Source: Tiliqua scincoides
Lineage: Eukaryota > Chordata > Lepidosauria > Squamata > Scincidae
Length of the DNA: 64,000 nt
Reading direction: 5' to 3'
Assembly: GCF_035046505.1 (NCBI RefSeq)
Contig: NC_089821.1
Location: 56,328,256-56,392,255, forward strand
Positions 49,649-62,865 of the stretch are shown piece after piece (within the stretch, counting starts at the first letter, position 1; each line of letters opens with the position of its first letter). The notes beneath the pieces are model-generated. The model was not told where the DNA came from. It did not search any database and was given only the letters and a program-made list of their open reading frames with translations. The translations under genes were made by a program, and so were the position numbers.

Positions 49649-49913
49649 CAGGAGTGGGCAAGCCCTGGACCACGGGCCATTTGTGGCCCTTGGGGACCCC
49701 CAATCTGGCCCACAGGGAGCCCCCAGCCTCCAGTGAGCCTATGGCCCATCAGAGACTGTTGGAGCCTGTGCTGGCCCACAACTGCTGGTTGTGACTGCCA
49801 GACATGAGCTGCGGGTCAAGTTAGAGCAAAGCCTTATATAGTTTCCATATGTTTTCCACACAGTGTCAGAGAGATGATGTTTGGCCTCCTGCCAAAATGT
49901 TTGCCCATCCCTG
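49649..49913. mobile_element. hAT-like MITE (gggtgggcaaac family), reversed copy
   Basis: Ends caggagtgggcaagccc and tgtttgcccatccctg. Octamers ttctaaat and ctttaaat agree at 6 of 8. Internal phrase tgtcagagagatgatgt shows it lies in reverse relative to 23494-23974. Confidence 0.8.
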
Positions 49914-50135
49914 CTTTAAATAAAGTAGCTGGTAAAATATGGTGCTCTTCTAAGCCATCTCCAAACCTTCTCATTCATTTCCATTGTAATTGCAGGTGTG
50001 GAATCCAGTTGTGTAACTCACCAAGGCACTTCTGAACATAGTGAGATAATTAAGGACTAAAATATAAATCCTCCCTCCCCATCCAATTTCATTTGTTGTT
50101 CAAACATGCCATGCCACTTTTTTCTGTTCTATAAT

Positions 50136-50200
50136 GGGGTGGGAAAATATTTTGGCGGGAGGACCACAACATCTCTCTGACACGGAAAAAAAAAAAAAGA
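50136..50200. mobile_element. Fragment of the gggtgggcaaac hAT-like family
   Basis: gggtgggaaaatattttggc and ccacaacatctctctgacac match the left end of the family. The rest is absent. Confidence 0.6.
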
Positions 50201-51817
50201 ATTGGTCATTTTGTAGCAGAAGTGAATGTGATGCATTTCAAATAATGTGTCTGTATATCAAATATTTCACATCCTGTCATCACGTTTGCTTAGAAAAGCA
50301 TCCTTTTTTAAGTGTGATCCCAAGTGTGAGGATTGAGCCCCACTGGGTTAGGGAACCATGTTAAATGAAGAAAACAAAACAAAACAAATGTAATGAATTT
50401 GGCACTGAGAAAGAAAAAGTATTTGTAGCTGTTTAAAGCCTCCTTTCAATGTGATGACTTTCAAAATGTAAGTACTAGTAGGGCATGTTCTGAATTTCCT
50501 CCATGTCTGTGATCTTCTCAGATGGGAGCCTCAATTATATGTTTTTGACCTTGAGAATCTGAAATTAATTAATTACTTCACAGTTAGTTACATAAATAAT
50601 TCATGTTTGCTGTGCAGAACCACCAATGATTGATTTAGGTTCAGGTCTGATGGTGGTCAGACTTGATAGTTTCCTCCTGGAAAGAAGCCACAATGGCAAG
50701 AAACCTCCTTATGCTAATTAACATGGGCCACAATCCACCTTGACATAAATGGGAGCATAACCAGTAACCTTTTCCTCACTGAACAATAACAATGTCTTGC
50801 TTGCCAGGGATCTCGCCCTGAGGCCTGCCATCTCCTTCAACATAGCCTCTGTCATCGCATCCAATCCATTTCTGCTAACTGTGCCAGTCATTGCTTTGCA
50901 CATTGTGGGGCTGCCACAGGACCTGCCTGCAGCATGTAACAGAGTACTTATGAGGCCGCATTATTGATGTGGCAGATAGAGGGCCCCCTCAGACTGTGCA
51001 ATCTTTGCAGTAGAGAAGTGGAGTCAGCTCCAGATTTTTGGGTCTACCTCCAAGAATTCCCAGCTCTTCACAAGAAAGGAAAGAACTTGAAATGGATTTC
51101 TTCCTCCTCTCACTGTTCCTTTCCCCTTGCCAGGCATGCCCTTGGAATGCTGCTCCAGCCTCTAGCATTTTACAGGGCTTGCAGCATCGTTCACTGTCTT
51201 GTGACTAGACCAAATTGTCATGCACTACTCATAGGTGCTTCTTGTTCCTCCCTGTCATCCACGGACACTGGAGAAATTGCAGCTGATGAAAGAGAGAACA
51301 GGGAAAACGTGTTAGCTGAGAGAGATGCTTGTGTAACTCGCAGTCATGGGAAACTTGTGGTTTATGTGTTGTGCAAACAGAAAGCAGTTTTAACACTTTC
51401 CAAAAGATGTTACAACCCTCTCTAACACCTTTGAGCTCACTGTTTGCCTTGAACCCAGTTATCAACATCCGTATGTATGGCATCACTTACACACCCAATT
51501 CTTCAGTTGTGCAACAAAGCACAGTGTGGAAACTATCAAGACTCTCTGGGCCATCATTAACTCCTCTCCCACCCCCGTGGGCTCAAATGGCAAACACAAC
51601 AGGAGATTGTGGCTTGTCTAAACAGAGGCAGGGGGGTCTGTGAACCTGCTGTTGCATAGTCAGACCCATAATCTTTTTGCTTTTTGTTCAATAGAGCTGA
51701 GGGGGAACCATCTCACGGTACTGTAATGAGTACTAGAGTGGCAGGCTCTCATTCTTCAGTCTTGAATTGCACGTGCACTCTAGGTCCAAGTTAAGCAAGG
51801 GACACATCCATCTATTG
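50201..51817. other. Repeat-poor intergenic stretch with possible regulatory sequence
   Basis: Between 50450 and 50930 the sequence has no recognised repeat and carries clustered homeobox-like (aattaattaatta, tgctaattaac) and SOX-like (gaacaataacaatg) strings. This could be a conserved enhancer. No protein-coding exon could be supported. Confidence 0.35.
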
Positions 51818-52139
51818 CAGTGTTTCTCAAACTGTGTGTTGGGACCCACTAGGGGCCACAAGCCAATTTCAGGTGGGTCCCCATTCATTTCAATATTTTT
51901 TTTTAATATATTACCTGTATTTTTTAACAAGCTACTATGTATATTCTTCTAACAATGATAATAAATGAGACTTACTCCTGGATAAGTGTGGGTAGGATTG
52001 CAATCTAGGATTGTGAAAAATTTTCCTGCTTGATATGTTACTTCTGGTCATGACAGATTCTTCCGGTCACTTCCGGTGGGTCCTGACAGATTCTCATTCT
52101 AAAAAGTGGGTCCCGGTGCTAAATGTGTGAGAACCACTG
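51818..52139. mobile_element. hAT-like non-autonomous transposon (tctcaaactg family), copy 2
   Basis: Ends cagtgtttctcaaactgtg and atgtgtgagaaccactg. Octamers atctattg (51810-51817) and atctacta (52140-52147) agree at 6 of 8. Same family as 1084-1740, lacking about 300 internal bases found there. Confidence 0.82.
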
Positions 52140-52829
52140 ATCTACTAGTAACTCCTATTGTCATTATGGAACTCCATTCCTCCACTGGCTGCTCTTTCCC
52201 TATCTCTTCTTCAAACTAATCAGAACATGGAATGATGCCTTTTCTGTTGCCAAACAATACCTGCAAATAATAGTCTGAATTTCCATTGGTGCAGTTGGCC
52301 TCCTCCTATTGTAATCGATGCCCCATTAATTACTGAGGTCCATCAGGCACATAAACCTGAAAGGTTATGAAAGGCTGTATGTGCTGCAGCATTTCATAAT
52401 TTTCACTGAGAAACAGTGTAGCTACTTCTGTGGATATTGTGTTGACGAGAATATCCACACATTATACCAGGGTTTTCAAACTTCTTATCTTCCTGACTCA
52501 CTTCATCATTTGCGGTGGGTCCTAGTCCTGCTACAACCAGGAAGCTGCAGGTTAATATGGTGCGTGACATGGAAGGCTTCTTCCAGGTTGTACCGGCACA
52601 GAACTCATGTCATTGGACATGTTTCGCCACGTGACTTCTGCAAGGCATCCTGCGGCATGATGCAGTCAGTGACATGGGTCGCAGGCTGGCATGACCCAGA
52701 AGCTGCTTCCAGGTCATGAGCCATATTACCCCACAGCTTCCTGGTTGTAGCAGGCCCAGAACCCACCAAAAATTGGGGAGGGTGTGCACGGCTTGCCTGG
52801 GACTCCGACAGGGAGGCAGGGCGTGGCAG

Positions 52830-52935
52830 CTTGTTGGTGGGGCTGCAGCTGCATCAGTGCTGAAAGTTGGATAGGATTGGGTCCCAAGTCTTATTGAACA
52901 CAAGGGGCTTACTTCTGAATAAAATAAATCACAGG
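52830..52935. mobile_element. Joined partial MITEs
   Basis: The right half of a CAATCCTA-family MITE (gctgaaagttggatagg, attgggtccc) runs directly into half of the 90-bp palindromic family (acaaggggcttacttctgaa). Confidence 0.55.
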
Positions 52936-53114
52936 ATACTTACATTTTAGCCACCGAAAGTTCATTTAATTAGCCGCTAAAGCAGCCCAGAATTCAGGAT
53001 GTGTCTATATGTCTCCAAGAATGGAATATTATTATTAGCACTTTTTCCCTTGAATTTCAATTTTCGAGGCAACCAAAAATGCAAAAAAGGTTTCCAGTGA
53101 TACTAAGTAATTAT

Positions 53115-53165
53115 CAATACCAGTAAGTCTGGAATGTCTGGAACAATACCAGTAAGTCTGGAATG
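53115..53165. repeat. 29-bp tandem duplication
   Basis: caataccagtaagtctggaa recurs exactly 29 bases later, the second unit truncated. Confidence 0.88.
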
Positions 53166-53483
53166 GGCAAACAACTCAGCAACCATGACAAAATTCCACT
53201 GGTGTATAATCTTGATGGAAAAAAAAACACTGAGCAACTGATTCAACTATACCTTACAGGAATGTATGTTTTATCACTAACAATAATAAGAATCAGCCAT
53301 TTCTGGATCAGATGTGACTGGCTGGCTCTTCATACTGACTGTAGCTTCATTTTACAAGCAGGGATTTAAAGGTCAAGGAAGTGTAGTCATCGGACTAGGG
53401 TGAAAGGTCCCCTCAATCATATGGCTGCATTCTATGTTCTTCTAGTACTAGAAGATTCAATAAGAATGTAGAAGATTCCGGCT

Positions 53484-53486
<3 letters not shown>

Positions 53487-53534
<48 letters not shown>
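53487..53534. repeat. (GA)n microsatellite
   Basis: About 24 GA units without interruption. Confidence 0.95.
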
Positions 53535-53536
<2 letters not shown>

Positions 53537-56272
53537 CTTCTGAGCAGTCATTACATGATTGAGCAGACAGCTCCTTGCACTGGCCACTTGCATCAGGAGG
53601 ACCCCAGCAGTGGTGCCATCTGCATTTTGTTTTAAGGCTCGGGCCTGCAAAGTCTGAATAGTAGACAGGGCTAAGAGTCATGGATGATATCCACCTTGCA
53701 AGGAACTTTGATTTCAGAGGGGTTGCTTTGGCCAAGCTTCCAATCTTCAGTGGACCCTTTGGTCTCCCATCCACCTGCCTACTCTTCCGTGTCATCACAT
53801 TCCCCCGTCCCTGGTCTTGTTTCCTCTTTCTCTGCCACTTTTGCCATGTCACTCTCTACCCTTCTCATTCCAAAAGGCCCGCAGGGAAAGGCAGAAGGAC
53901 ACAGTAGTAGCATGTGCTAATTGGCCTTCCCCAGGCAGTACATGCAGAAAAGGAGGTGCATGGAAGGTGGGAAGGTGGGGTCCATATTGCAGTTCTTGAC
54001 AACTATTGCTCTAGGGCAGAGGTGAGAGACTGGACTACATCTAAAGAGTACGTGACGGTATGTGAATAAGGCAGCCACTGCATGTTGGCTGCACAGGGAG
54101 ATGCACATGATTGAACTTGCCCCTATGCTTTATCATTCCCATATGGCCTACAGTTGCATGAGACCATACTATATGAAAGTTGCTCCCACGCAGAAATAGC
54201 TAAACGGGAAGGAGGCCCAAATCCCACTAAGGAGACTTATCAGTTTCTTTTCTTGATCCTCTTGTGACAACATTGACATGTTAACTCTAAGTTGCCTAAG
54301 CACAATTCCTCTGGACAGAACTTTTAATAGCGGAAAGCGCTTCACAAATATAATATGAGAAATCCATTATACATGGGTGCCATGCCTACATGTTTTTCCC
54401 TCTCTTAGAACTAACAGTAGCTTCTGGGGGCAATTTAGATCAGGGGAATGGTTGAGGAGGAAGGACTTAAGCACTCTTTTCTTCCCGTGCCATTTCCCTG
54501 CTCTTCAAAACAGATGCAAAGCAAAGATGCAAAGATCTTTTATATGAATCTCCTGCATTAAATCTAGTCTGACCCTCAACTGGCTTTGGAAAACATTTTG
54601 CTCAAGCTGAAGGCTGGAAGCCAGGGACACAAGTAGCTGCTCTGCCTTTAGGAAGTCTGTCAAATATTGTTTAAATAAATAATAAATGTTTTCAGACTCA
54701 GAGACAGTTATTTTGTAGAATTTTGCAGAGGTGTGATGAAATGGAAAAAAAGGATATTCTCTCCAAATCTAATCTAAAATAGCAAGGCTAATCTGCAAAT
54801 AAGCCAAAAGATTATCAAAGCAGTGTAAAGTCAGTTTAAAACTACACTGATTTCCCCTGCCCCACTCCCACCAGCATATACTGACCTCTTTTATATATCA
54901 AACAAACTACATTGCAGAATATCCCCCACCTTCTCTTGCAGGAGAAAGGTTGCTTTTCAATAAAATAGGTACCCTTGCAGTTTTGAATAGGTACCCACAG
55001 TGTTTTATTTTTATGCAGCCAAGTCATATAACTCCTCAGCTGATTTACAGTGTCAGTTTCACATGAAAAACACAAAGTAAGGAAGGTAACAGAAACAGAA
55101 ATAAGACATATTCTATATTCTTTGTTGAATACACCATAGTTCTTTAATATCATGGTTGGAAAAGAACACAAGAATCACCATGCATGATCAGAACAAAAGC
55201 TGCTGTTAACATAGCATTCTTTCTCCAACAGCAGTCAACCAAATATTTCAGGGAAATTCATGATGGTGGAGATGAGCTTGAAAACAGAGCCTGAAAGGCC
55301 CAGAACACAGATAAATGAATTCATCTGGGGGATTCAACTCATCTGATGATTTTCTTTTTAGAAACACCGGAGGCTGGCAACACAAATTGAATAGGTATAA
55401 TTGAATAGGTGACGCTACAAGAGGCAGAGGCAAAAGTGTTTGAAATCAACTGGCTACTTCTCCTTACTCAAGCATCAAAATATAAGTTTAAAAAGCTAGT
55501 TGGGAGTGCTGAGAAAACAATAATTCACTTGTGTTTAGCACATCTAAGGTTTTAAGACATAACAGTCAGAAATAATGGGTTTTGCAAAACTTCATCAATC
55601 AACTGCAGCTTTTGAAAGTCCAACAGGATTCATGATTTGATCAATCAGAAAATATGAGGAATCCCATCCTATATGAATATCATTGAGATTCATTTAAGCA
55701 TGTGGTTAAATGAGTGCACATTTATTTCAGTGGAATTTAGGTAATGTAACATACTATGTGTTGCACATGGATAACTCATTTAACCAATTCACAAGATCAC
55801 AGGAACAAATTGCATACAGGTTGAGACTAATTATTCGCGTGCGTTCCAAGCACTCACGTGGATAACAAAAAATGCACTATAACAAATCAATTTTAAAAAT
55901 CACTTTGCTCCAGTGATTGAAAAACAGCCTTGCGGACCTTTTGACTCTAAGATAAGACAATCCATCAGCACTTCACTCAGCCCCTCCCTTCACCAATGCA
56001 AAATGATCACCTTTCTTTCACATACTGGGGGAAGGAGGGGTCTGCAGGCCAGTCAAGGATTGATGGATTGTCAGCCAGCTGCCCTCTCTTTCTCTCTCTC
56101 ATTAAGGAGGCTATTGTTAAAGGACTGTTCAGTTTTTAAAACTGATTTTAAAGGGGTGCATTTTCCCCTTCTCCAGGGATCAGCACATTCCTTCTCATTT
56201 GCAGGGTCCATTTGTGTTGAGTCAAATCCGTGTATAAAAATCTGTATATAAATAGGCTGGACATGTATTATA
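53535..56272. other. Intergenic sequence without recognised features
   Basis: No repeat family, exon or regulatory cluster could be supported. Confidence 0.4.
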
Positions 56273-56505
56273 GCCCAATCCTAACCAACTCTGGTGCAGC
56301 GGTGCCACATGGCCTATGCTGTATCCAGCACTGAAACTGGGCAGGTTGGAGATCTCCTCAGGGTAAGGAAACATTTGTTCCATTACCCTGTGTCGAGCCC
56401 CAGTCTACCCAACGGGGCTACTTGGATCTGCACAACTAATTTGCTTGCACAAGTGCAGGAAGCCCTGTGTAAGGCTTTCAGGCCTGGGATGGGGGTTAGG
56501 ATATG
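56273..56505. mobile_element. MITE of the CAATCCTAAC family, diverged
   Basis: Left end agcccaatcctaaccaactc is clear. Core agggtaaggaaacatttgtt matches. The right end near gggggttaggatatg is tentative. Confidence 0.5.
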
Positions 56506-58017
56506 TTATGGTGCCTCCTTTGTCATCCCTGCTCCCATGAACCTCCTCTCCACCTTCCCCATGCCCCAAAACAGTCCCTGTCCACCTCTGTACCATCCTC
56601 CTATCACCCTCTCCTGCTTCTGCATCAATGGACATTTATTTATCTATCTATTTATATTCCACTTTTCACCATTTTTCCGTATGGTGGTTATTATATGATT
56701 TTTAAAAACCATGTAACTTAGAAAATCAACAATAAAAATCAAATAGCAGACAGACAAAGCAAACAGAGTAGAATAATCAAGAAGTCAACAGAGGTGGAAA
56801 AGGGTTGACATACCCCAAATGCTTCCTACAAGAGGGAGTTGTAGAGTCTAGGGTCAATAGTGAGAAAGTTTTTTTCTCTGTGCACATCAGCTTAGCCTCA
56901 ACAAGTGATGGCGCACAGTGCAGAGTCCCTTCAGCAGATCTTAATCAATGGGCACTTAGGAAAAAGTAGTCTTTGAGATACCCATGGTCTAAACCGTGGT
57001 TATGGTGAGACCGACTAGTCAGCGGATGACCCAGCAGCATCTGACAGACAACCTTTGGGAACAGAAAGCTTGAATAGATGGTCCTTTGCTCTGAACTTGC
57101 ATTCTTGGTAACTAAAAAAAAGTGGTTTTTTATTTTTTTGGGTAGGCTTGTATAATATTTCATTGGAAAATAAAAGAAGTAGAAACACATATGCTTGATA
57201 CCAACAGAAAAGAACAATAAATTTATGTTTACTCTGTTAAAAAAGGCATAAGGAAGCATTTTATCTTGATATTGTTCCAAAACTGTACAAATAAAGACCA
57301 TTTTTCTACAAATTGCTCCAAATTGAAAAATTGAAAACTAATTACAATTTGAAAACCACTTACATAATGTGTTGATTTTTAAACCAGTAATGTGATTCTC
57401 CATATTTCTTTCAACCAAAACATTGGTGTTGGGATTTTGGATGGTTTCCATGCTGCAACTGTTAAAATTCTTCTTGCCACCAGGTTTGTTACCAACTCCA
57501 TATCTGTCTGCTCCACATATTCTGCATATTTGGACACTGTCAAAAAGATGGGGAAACAATCTCCCTTTGAAGCCAACCGCCTCCAATATACATCTGATAA
57601 GTATGGATAAACTGCACGTAATCCATGAGGAGGTTAGATATCATTGTGATATCAAAATAATTTTCAAGTCTGTTGAAATAGATTTAGGCAATATATTTTG
57701 TAATATCCAAACACACTCATTTGATGATATTATTCAGGGTTTTTAATTTAGATTCAACAGGGATAGAGGTGAAGTTATTCCAGTGGAAGGGAGGGGGTCA
57801 AAATTCTCTGCACATTTTAAATATAGTCCACATTTCATTAAAAATGTATTTCAAGGGTATTTGTTGTATTACTTTTTATTACTTCAGAATAACTATAGCA
57901 GTCTTATCAACAGACAACTTCTTTACGCAGAAAGATGTCTGCCTTTGGCATGCATGCCAAGCAGCTAGGCCTCTTGAATCATTTACAGCAATAGCCAAAC
58001 ACTGTGCAATGTCAGGG
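56506..58017. other. Intergenic sequence, mostly unique
   Basis: A possible retroelement tail lies near 56636-56700 (atttatctatctatttatat). The remainder shows nothing I can name. Confidence 0.4.
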
Positions 58018-58547
58018 GCAGCCCAATCCTAACTTATGCTGAAGCAGGCAGGTCAGCCTGCCTGTGCTGTATCCAGTGCAAGTTTCAGGCAGCCAGGGGC
58101 AAGGCAAATGATTCCTCTTACCTTGGGAAGAGCCACTGTGGTCCCAATGGAGGTACTCAGATCCATGCCACCTGTGGAGGGGGCACAAATCCGAGCAGCC
58201 TGGAAATGCCCTGGGCTGCCCAGGAACAGGGTCAGGATCCAGCATAACTGCCGGGTCCTGGCCCCACCTCCTGCTCCCCACCCACCGGCCTCTGTAAACG
58301 CCTCCCTCCCGCCTCCTCCTCGCCCTCCCCATGCCCCCTCCCAGACCCCTGCGCCAGCTGAGCTCGGCCAACACAAACCTACCTTTCCCTGAGGCCAGCA
58401 TTGGCGTGGGGAGGCCAGTGCGTGTCCTAGTGATGGCCTCCCTCCTCTCCTACTGGCGTAAAAGTGCTTTATGGCACTTTTGTGACACCGGTGGGTCGGC
58501 GCAAGGAACTTGCATCGGCCCATCTCCTTTTTAGGATTGCACCCTGA
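58018..58547. mobile_element. Long MITE of the CAATCCTAAC family
   Basis: Ends agcccaatcctaacttatgc and tttttaggattgcaccctg. The 530-base interior is C-rich and yields overlapping proline-rich open frames on both strands that are not genes. Confidence 0.6.
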
Positions 58548-60129
58548 GTTGTACAGAAGGACAGGTGCTCCCAAGAAATAATCACATGAAACCTTATTCA
58601 GAAACACAGGTGAATGGACAATGCCACATGGTGCCTTTTTCTGTAATCCTACTTCTCATAGACCTCCTGACATTCCAGACCATAGTGTGCCACTAACAGA
58701 GGAGAGGTGTACTGCAGTAATGTGACTATGGTGCTGGCCAAAAAATGATAGAGGGTTCAAATGTAATGACTAGTCAGGACGAAAACCTGAGGAAAATCCA
58801 TCCAGGAGGAAAGCCCATGTAGTGAGCATGGCCCTATGGAGCATCACTCAATAGCCATCTATCACCCACTCATTAATCATGGTTCTTCTTTCTGCTTCAA
58901 AAGAGATGACCAAATGATGATATCATAATAGTCATTATCAAGTTGAAGGATATGAGAAAATCACTATTAGCCATCTCTGACACTATTGTTTCTAAAAAAA
59001 GGCATGATTTGTGAAGAAGTCCTCTCACTATTTGAACATCAATGTAATTCAGCTCACTTGAAGCCTTTAAAGGTGTTTAAACTGGCATGACCAAGTTTCC
59101 AATATTGCAAAAGTTATATACCAGAAACCGGCATATCTCTCAATTGCAAGGATAATATTGAACCTCACGTTTTGGGTTTAACTGATTTGTTCAACATGGG
59201 CTGTATTCTGGTTCAGCAGTGAATTGTCTTTTAAAATGACACCATCCTCTTGTTTTCTCCCAGAATCCTCAGTGTCGCTTGGTAACATTTTTAAATAATT
59301 GCTGCATTGTGGCCGAAGCTTACACCAGTTCAGTAATGCAAGTTAAATGAGAAACGTTTGCTAGGTGACTCTGAGTGCATCTCTTATGACCTGCAACTGA
59401 GAATACCGCTAAGGGCCCTTTCTTCTTACAATGCAATGCTGTCCCACATAGATGTCAGCATTTGTCCACCTGCTTTCTGTGAGATTGGGGAGAATAAAGT
59501 TAAATACAGATTAGATGCAAGCCTGGCTATGCCTATGTGGGGATTCTGGAACCTCAGTATCCATTTCCAATGGTGAACTCTTCCTTTCTGGCACAGTATC
59601 CCCAGGGAACAGCCATCTGCCAACAGCCTTCATGAGAACAAGGCTTACATCACTGAAGGGCTGATTATGCAGTAAAACTGGTGAAGTCAGAACGGACTTT
59701 TGCCTTTGACCAAATGGACCAAAGTTGTTGGAGGAGCTGTGTATTGTTCAAGTGAGAATCCAAAGGGAATCCTTAAGGGCAGAAAGGGGCCTTGGGCCTA
59801 AAGATAAGAAAACCAGAAGATGAGAAAACCAGGCCTGAAGATGAGAAAACCAGTTTGTGATTCAGATGGGTTAAGAAAGAAGCCAACGTCTCAGCCTCCA
59901 TTTCAACAGGATTCAGATGCATTACATGAGAGATCTGGAGCAAACTAATCAGCTGGGCAGCAAATGGAGGCATCCAAATGCACAACTAGTAGCTGTAAAA
60001 CAACTATACTGAGGCAATTTGTAGGGGACATATTTAAATGTGTGTGAGTGAGGGGGAGAGGACACTCTATAATGTACCTTATTACACAGTCTCACCTTTG
60101 ATTTATTAAAGGCTTTCTGTTACGTTTCT
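58548..60129. other. Intergenic sequence without recognised features
   Basis: A short local duplication (gataagaaaaccag, gatgagaaaaccag near 59803-59850) is the only structure seen. Confidence 0.4.
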
Positions 60130-60312
60130 GAGAGCGCAATTCTAACCAACTTTCCAGCACAGAGGTAACAGCAACACAGCTCCAAGATAAGGGAACAAAC
60201 TTGCCCTTATCTTGAGGAGACCTCCACGATTGCCCCCCAACTGCAGGATGCAGCACATGCCCCATTGGCACAGCTATGTCAGAGCTGGAATGTTGGTTAG
60301 GATTTGGGCCTA
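60130..60312. mobile_element. MITE of the CAATCCTAAC family
   Basis: gagcgcaattctaaccaact at left, tgttggttaggatttgggcc at right, core agataagggaacaaactt. Confidence 0.75.
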
Positions 60313-60555
60313 AATCATTTAGGAGAGGCACAGACTCACTCTAAAATAATTGTGAAGAACGCTTTAAAAAACCTGCCCCCCCCCAATTAAAGGATCAAAT
60401 TCTTATTTAAAAAATCTTATTGAATGAAGCACCCTTTGCTTTAAAAAAAGAAATCCCCACAAATATTAAAAGGGACTTCCCATCCTCTGTGTGAGATCAC
60501 AAGCAATCACAGCAGCTTTGCTGTGTGAATCACAGCACCCTGACATATCAATTGA

Positions 60556-60645
60556 GGCTGCAATACTAAACAAACTGACTTGGAAGTAAATGCCAATCAA
60601 CTCTGTGGGACTTACTTTTGAGAAAATAATGCTTAGGACTGCACT
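60556..60645. mobile_element. 90-bp palindromic MITE, diverged
   Basis: ggctgcaatactaaacaaac, gtgggacttacttttgaga and aggactgcac. Confidence 0.6.
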
Positions 60646-61509
60646 GTAAAATTCTTCCTGTGATGCCACAGTGTGTGTCCAAGCCATTTATTTGGCAGTA
60701 AGACCCAAATACACTGTGGAGGGCAGTGGAGGAACTTGGAAGGCTTATTTGGCCCTCTTCTGTACAGTCATGAGGAGAATAGGGAAGGTGTCCGGTTTAA
60801 AACAAAAAGTAAAATTAAAAAATTTCTTTACAGAGGATCAGTTTAAAAACCTAGAAATGTATAGTGATAAAGACAGGCATATGCTAAACTGTGGTCTGCA
60901 CTAGGCAGGAATTTGGGAAGGAACTCCCCCTCCCTCCTTTCCTTTATCTCACATTCCTCATGCATTTTGGATTAATAGAATGATAGCATTATGTGTGTAA
61001 ATCTCATGTAAAATGTTACTGGCTGTAATATCTGTGGCAGAAGAGACCGTCCCTGAAGTATATAGCACATACCTAGAAAAGGAGGGTGTAGAACAATTGT
61101 GAGAAAGGTACTGGTTAAAAGGGTGATGGTGATGATTAAAAATGTCTTTAATATATGACTGTTTTGGGATGATTGACAGTTGGAACACAACCCTGGAAAT
61201 GAATTGCCTACCCCTGGATTACAGATTACATTTAACTCATGCATACCCACCTTGACACTTCTGTGAGAACGCCCCCAATATTGTTATTAGCATTAACTCC
61301 TCTTATCCTCTTAAGAATATCATCGAGGCATCAACTGAGCTCCTTTTCTACACAGAAAGCACAGCTGAGATTTTTAATACAGTATAAGGCTACTGTATAT
61401 TCTTATTGGAGATCATCACTAGGAATCCCTTCACTCTAACCCAGACTGGATTTGAAAATCTTAAACCTGCTTCACTTAGTAGCCAGCAAGCAACCAATAC
61501 AGCTGCCTG

Positions 61510-61527
61510 GCGGGGGGGGGGGGGGCT
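61510..61527. repeat. Poly(G) run
   Basis: About 17 consecutive G, prone to sequencing error and quadruplex formation. Confidence 0.9.
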
Positions 61528-61794
61528 TTCCCTGTGCTGAACAGCAGGGTTGATCTGCGCGTTGGTGAGAGGAGACTGCGACAATAAATGACACATTGAT
61601 TTAGAATGAGTGGCTTGTTACACTGCTGCATCCCTGCACCAGCTTCCTCCACCAAGGCAGGGGCATTTCCCTTTTAAGAGCCTGCAAAAGTGGTAGAGAA
61701 TGAAGTCGAGGAGGGAAATCTAGGCCATTGCCCCTTTTAAGCTGCAATTCTGCCTGCCTGTCTCCCTTTAATCTGCACCCAAAGCCCCAGGATC

Positions 61795-61930
61795 AGAGGC
61801 TGACGTCATCCTGCCCCTGAGCCTCCCTCTCTGATTGGCTGGGGGTGACGTCAGGTGCTTTTTTTCAAGGCATGACCTCATCCTCAGTTCATTTTTAGTT
61901 CTAAAGTGCAACCTTCTGTCTTCCTGCATC
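61795..61930 (+). promoter_or_regulatory. CRE-containing candidate promoter of an unidentified downstream gene
   Basis: Two perfect CREB/ATF palindromes TGACGTCA (61801-61808 and 61846-61853) flank an inverted CCAAT box ATTGG (61834-61838). A half-site variant tgacctca follows at 61873. Spacing like this is typical of cAMP- or activity-responsive proximal promoters. A splice donor 300 bases downstream supports + strand transcription. Gene identity is unknown. Confidence 0.5.
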
Positions 61931-61978
61931 CCTTCAGTCCTGTTAATGCTTATCTGTATTCCCCCCCCCCTTGTGCAG

Positions 61979-62226
61979 GGATATGCCTCCTGCTTAGTTC
62001 CTGGGCTGGCATGATGAGTGCATTTCGGTGTGGCTGCATGTGCCTGTTTACAGAGGGCTAGAACTTGCATCATCAGCACTAGTCTCCAGCCTTCTCAGAG
62101 CTTTTCCCAACTGAGCCTCTCCTCCTTGTGGTTCATCATCCTGGCGAATGTGCAGACCTTTGCAACAACCTGGAACATTTCGGTGGCTTTGAGCCCCGGC
62201 TGCAGTGCAGAGGAAGGACCAGGAAG
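61979..62226 (+). other. Candidate exon with strong splice donor
   Basis: Ends at gaag|gtaagtgtg (GT at 62227), a near-consensus donor. The left side may be a transcription start around 61900 or an acceptor (C run, ttgtgcag) ending at 61978. A 16-codon frame starting with ATGATG at 62011 and ending at 62061 would be an upstream frame. No known protein is encoded, so it is probably a 5' UTR exon. Human order suggests a DUSP8-like gene in this position, but nothing in this exon identifies it. Confidence 0.35.
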
Positions 62227-62865
62227 GTAAGTGTGATGAAGTGGGGGGGCACCTCGCGTGGGTGGCGGTGCCTGGGCTTCCTCATCTCGGTTAATGACTG
62301 CAGAGTGCTGCAGTACGGTAGGTGGAATGCGGGGCTGGGACCTGAAGGGGTCCAAAACCAAACTGCAGTGTGCCTAGGATTTTAGGATGCTTCTTGGGCT
62401 TTCCATGGCAGGGCACGAACGCCGCATGCAGGGGGAGATTTCCTGTATGTGGCATTAGTGTTGGATGTGTGAGAATTATTGCAGTTTCCTGATCTGTGCG
62501 TGTGCATACATACGGTGCAGCATGATGAATGTGAAAGGTGAAGGGGGGTGCAAGAGGGAAGGCGAGGTACTGAAGCTGGAGGGGGCACTGGGATTTTGTA
62601 AAACGATGCCTCCTGTTTGCAGGAGAGCGTGCAAAACGATTCCTGCACGCACACCAAGATGCGCAGGAGATAGCTGTGATGCAGTGGAGAGAGAGAGAGA
62701 GCTGCAGCCAGCGAATCACAGGTTTATGACGTGTATTTAAGTAACAGGAGGATTAAAGAGAGCCTTTCCGATGACTGAGGGTCAGTCCAAGAGCAGAGCC
62801 TTGCCAAGGGGACGGGCGATCTGGGCGCCTGTGCGTTTCTGCGCACTTGTAAGCGGGGTGGCATT

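Noticed and set aside
58036-58607. Proline-rich open frames on both strands
   Set aside because: They fall inside a C-rich MITE and are mirror shadows of composition.
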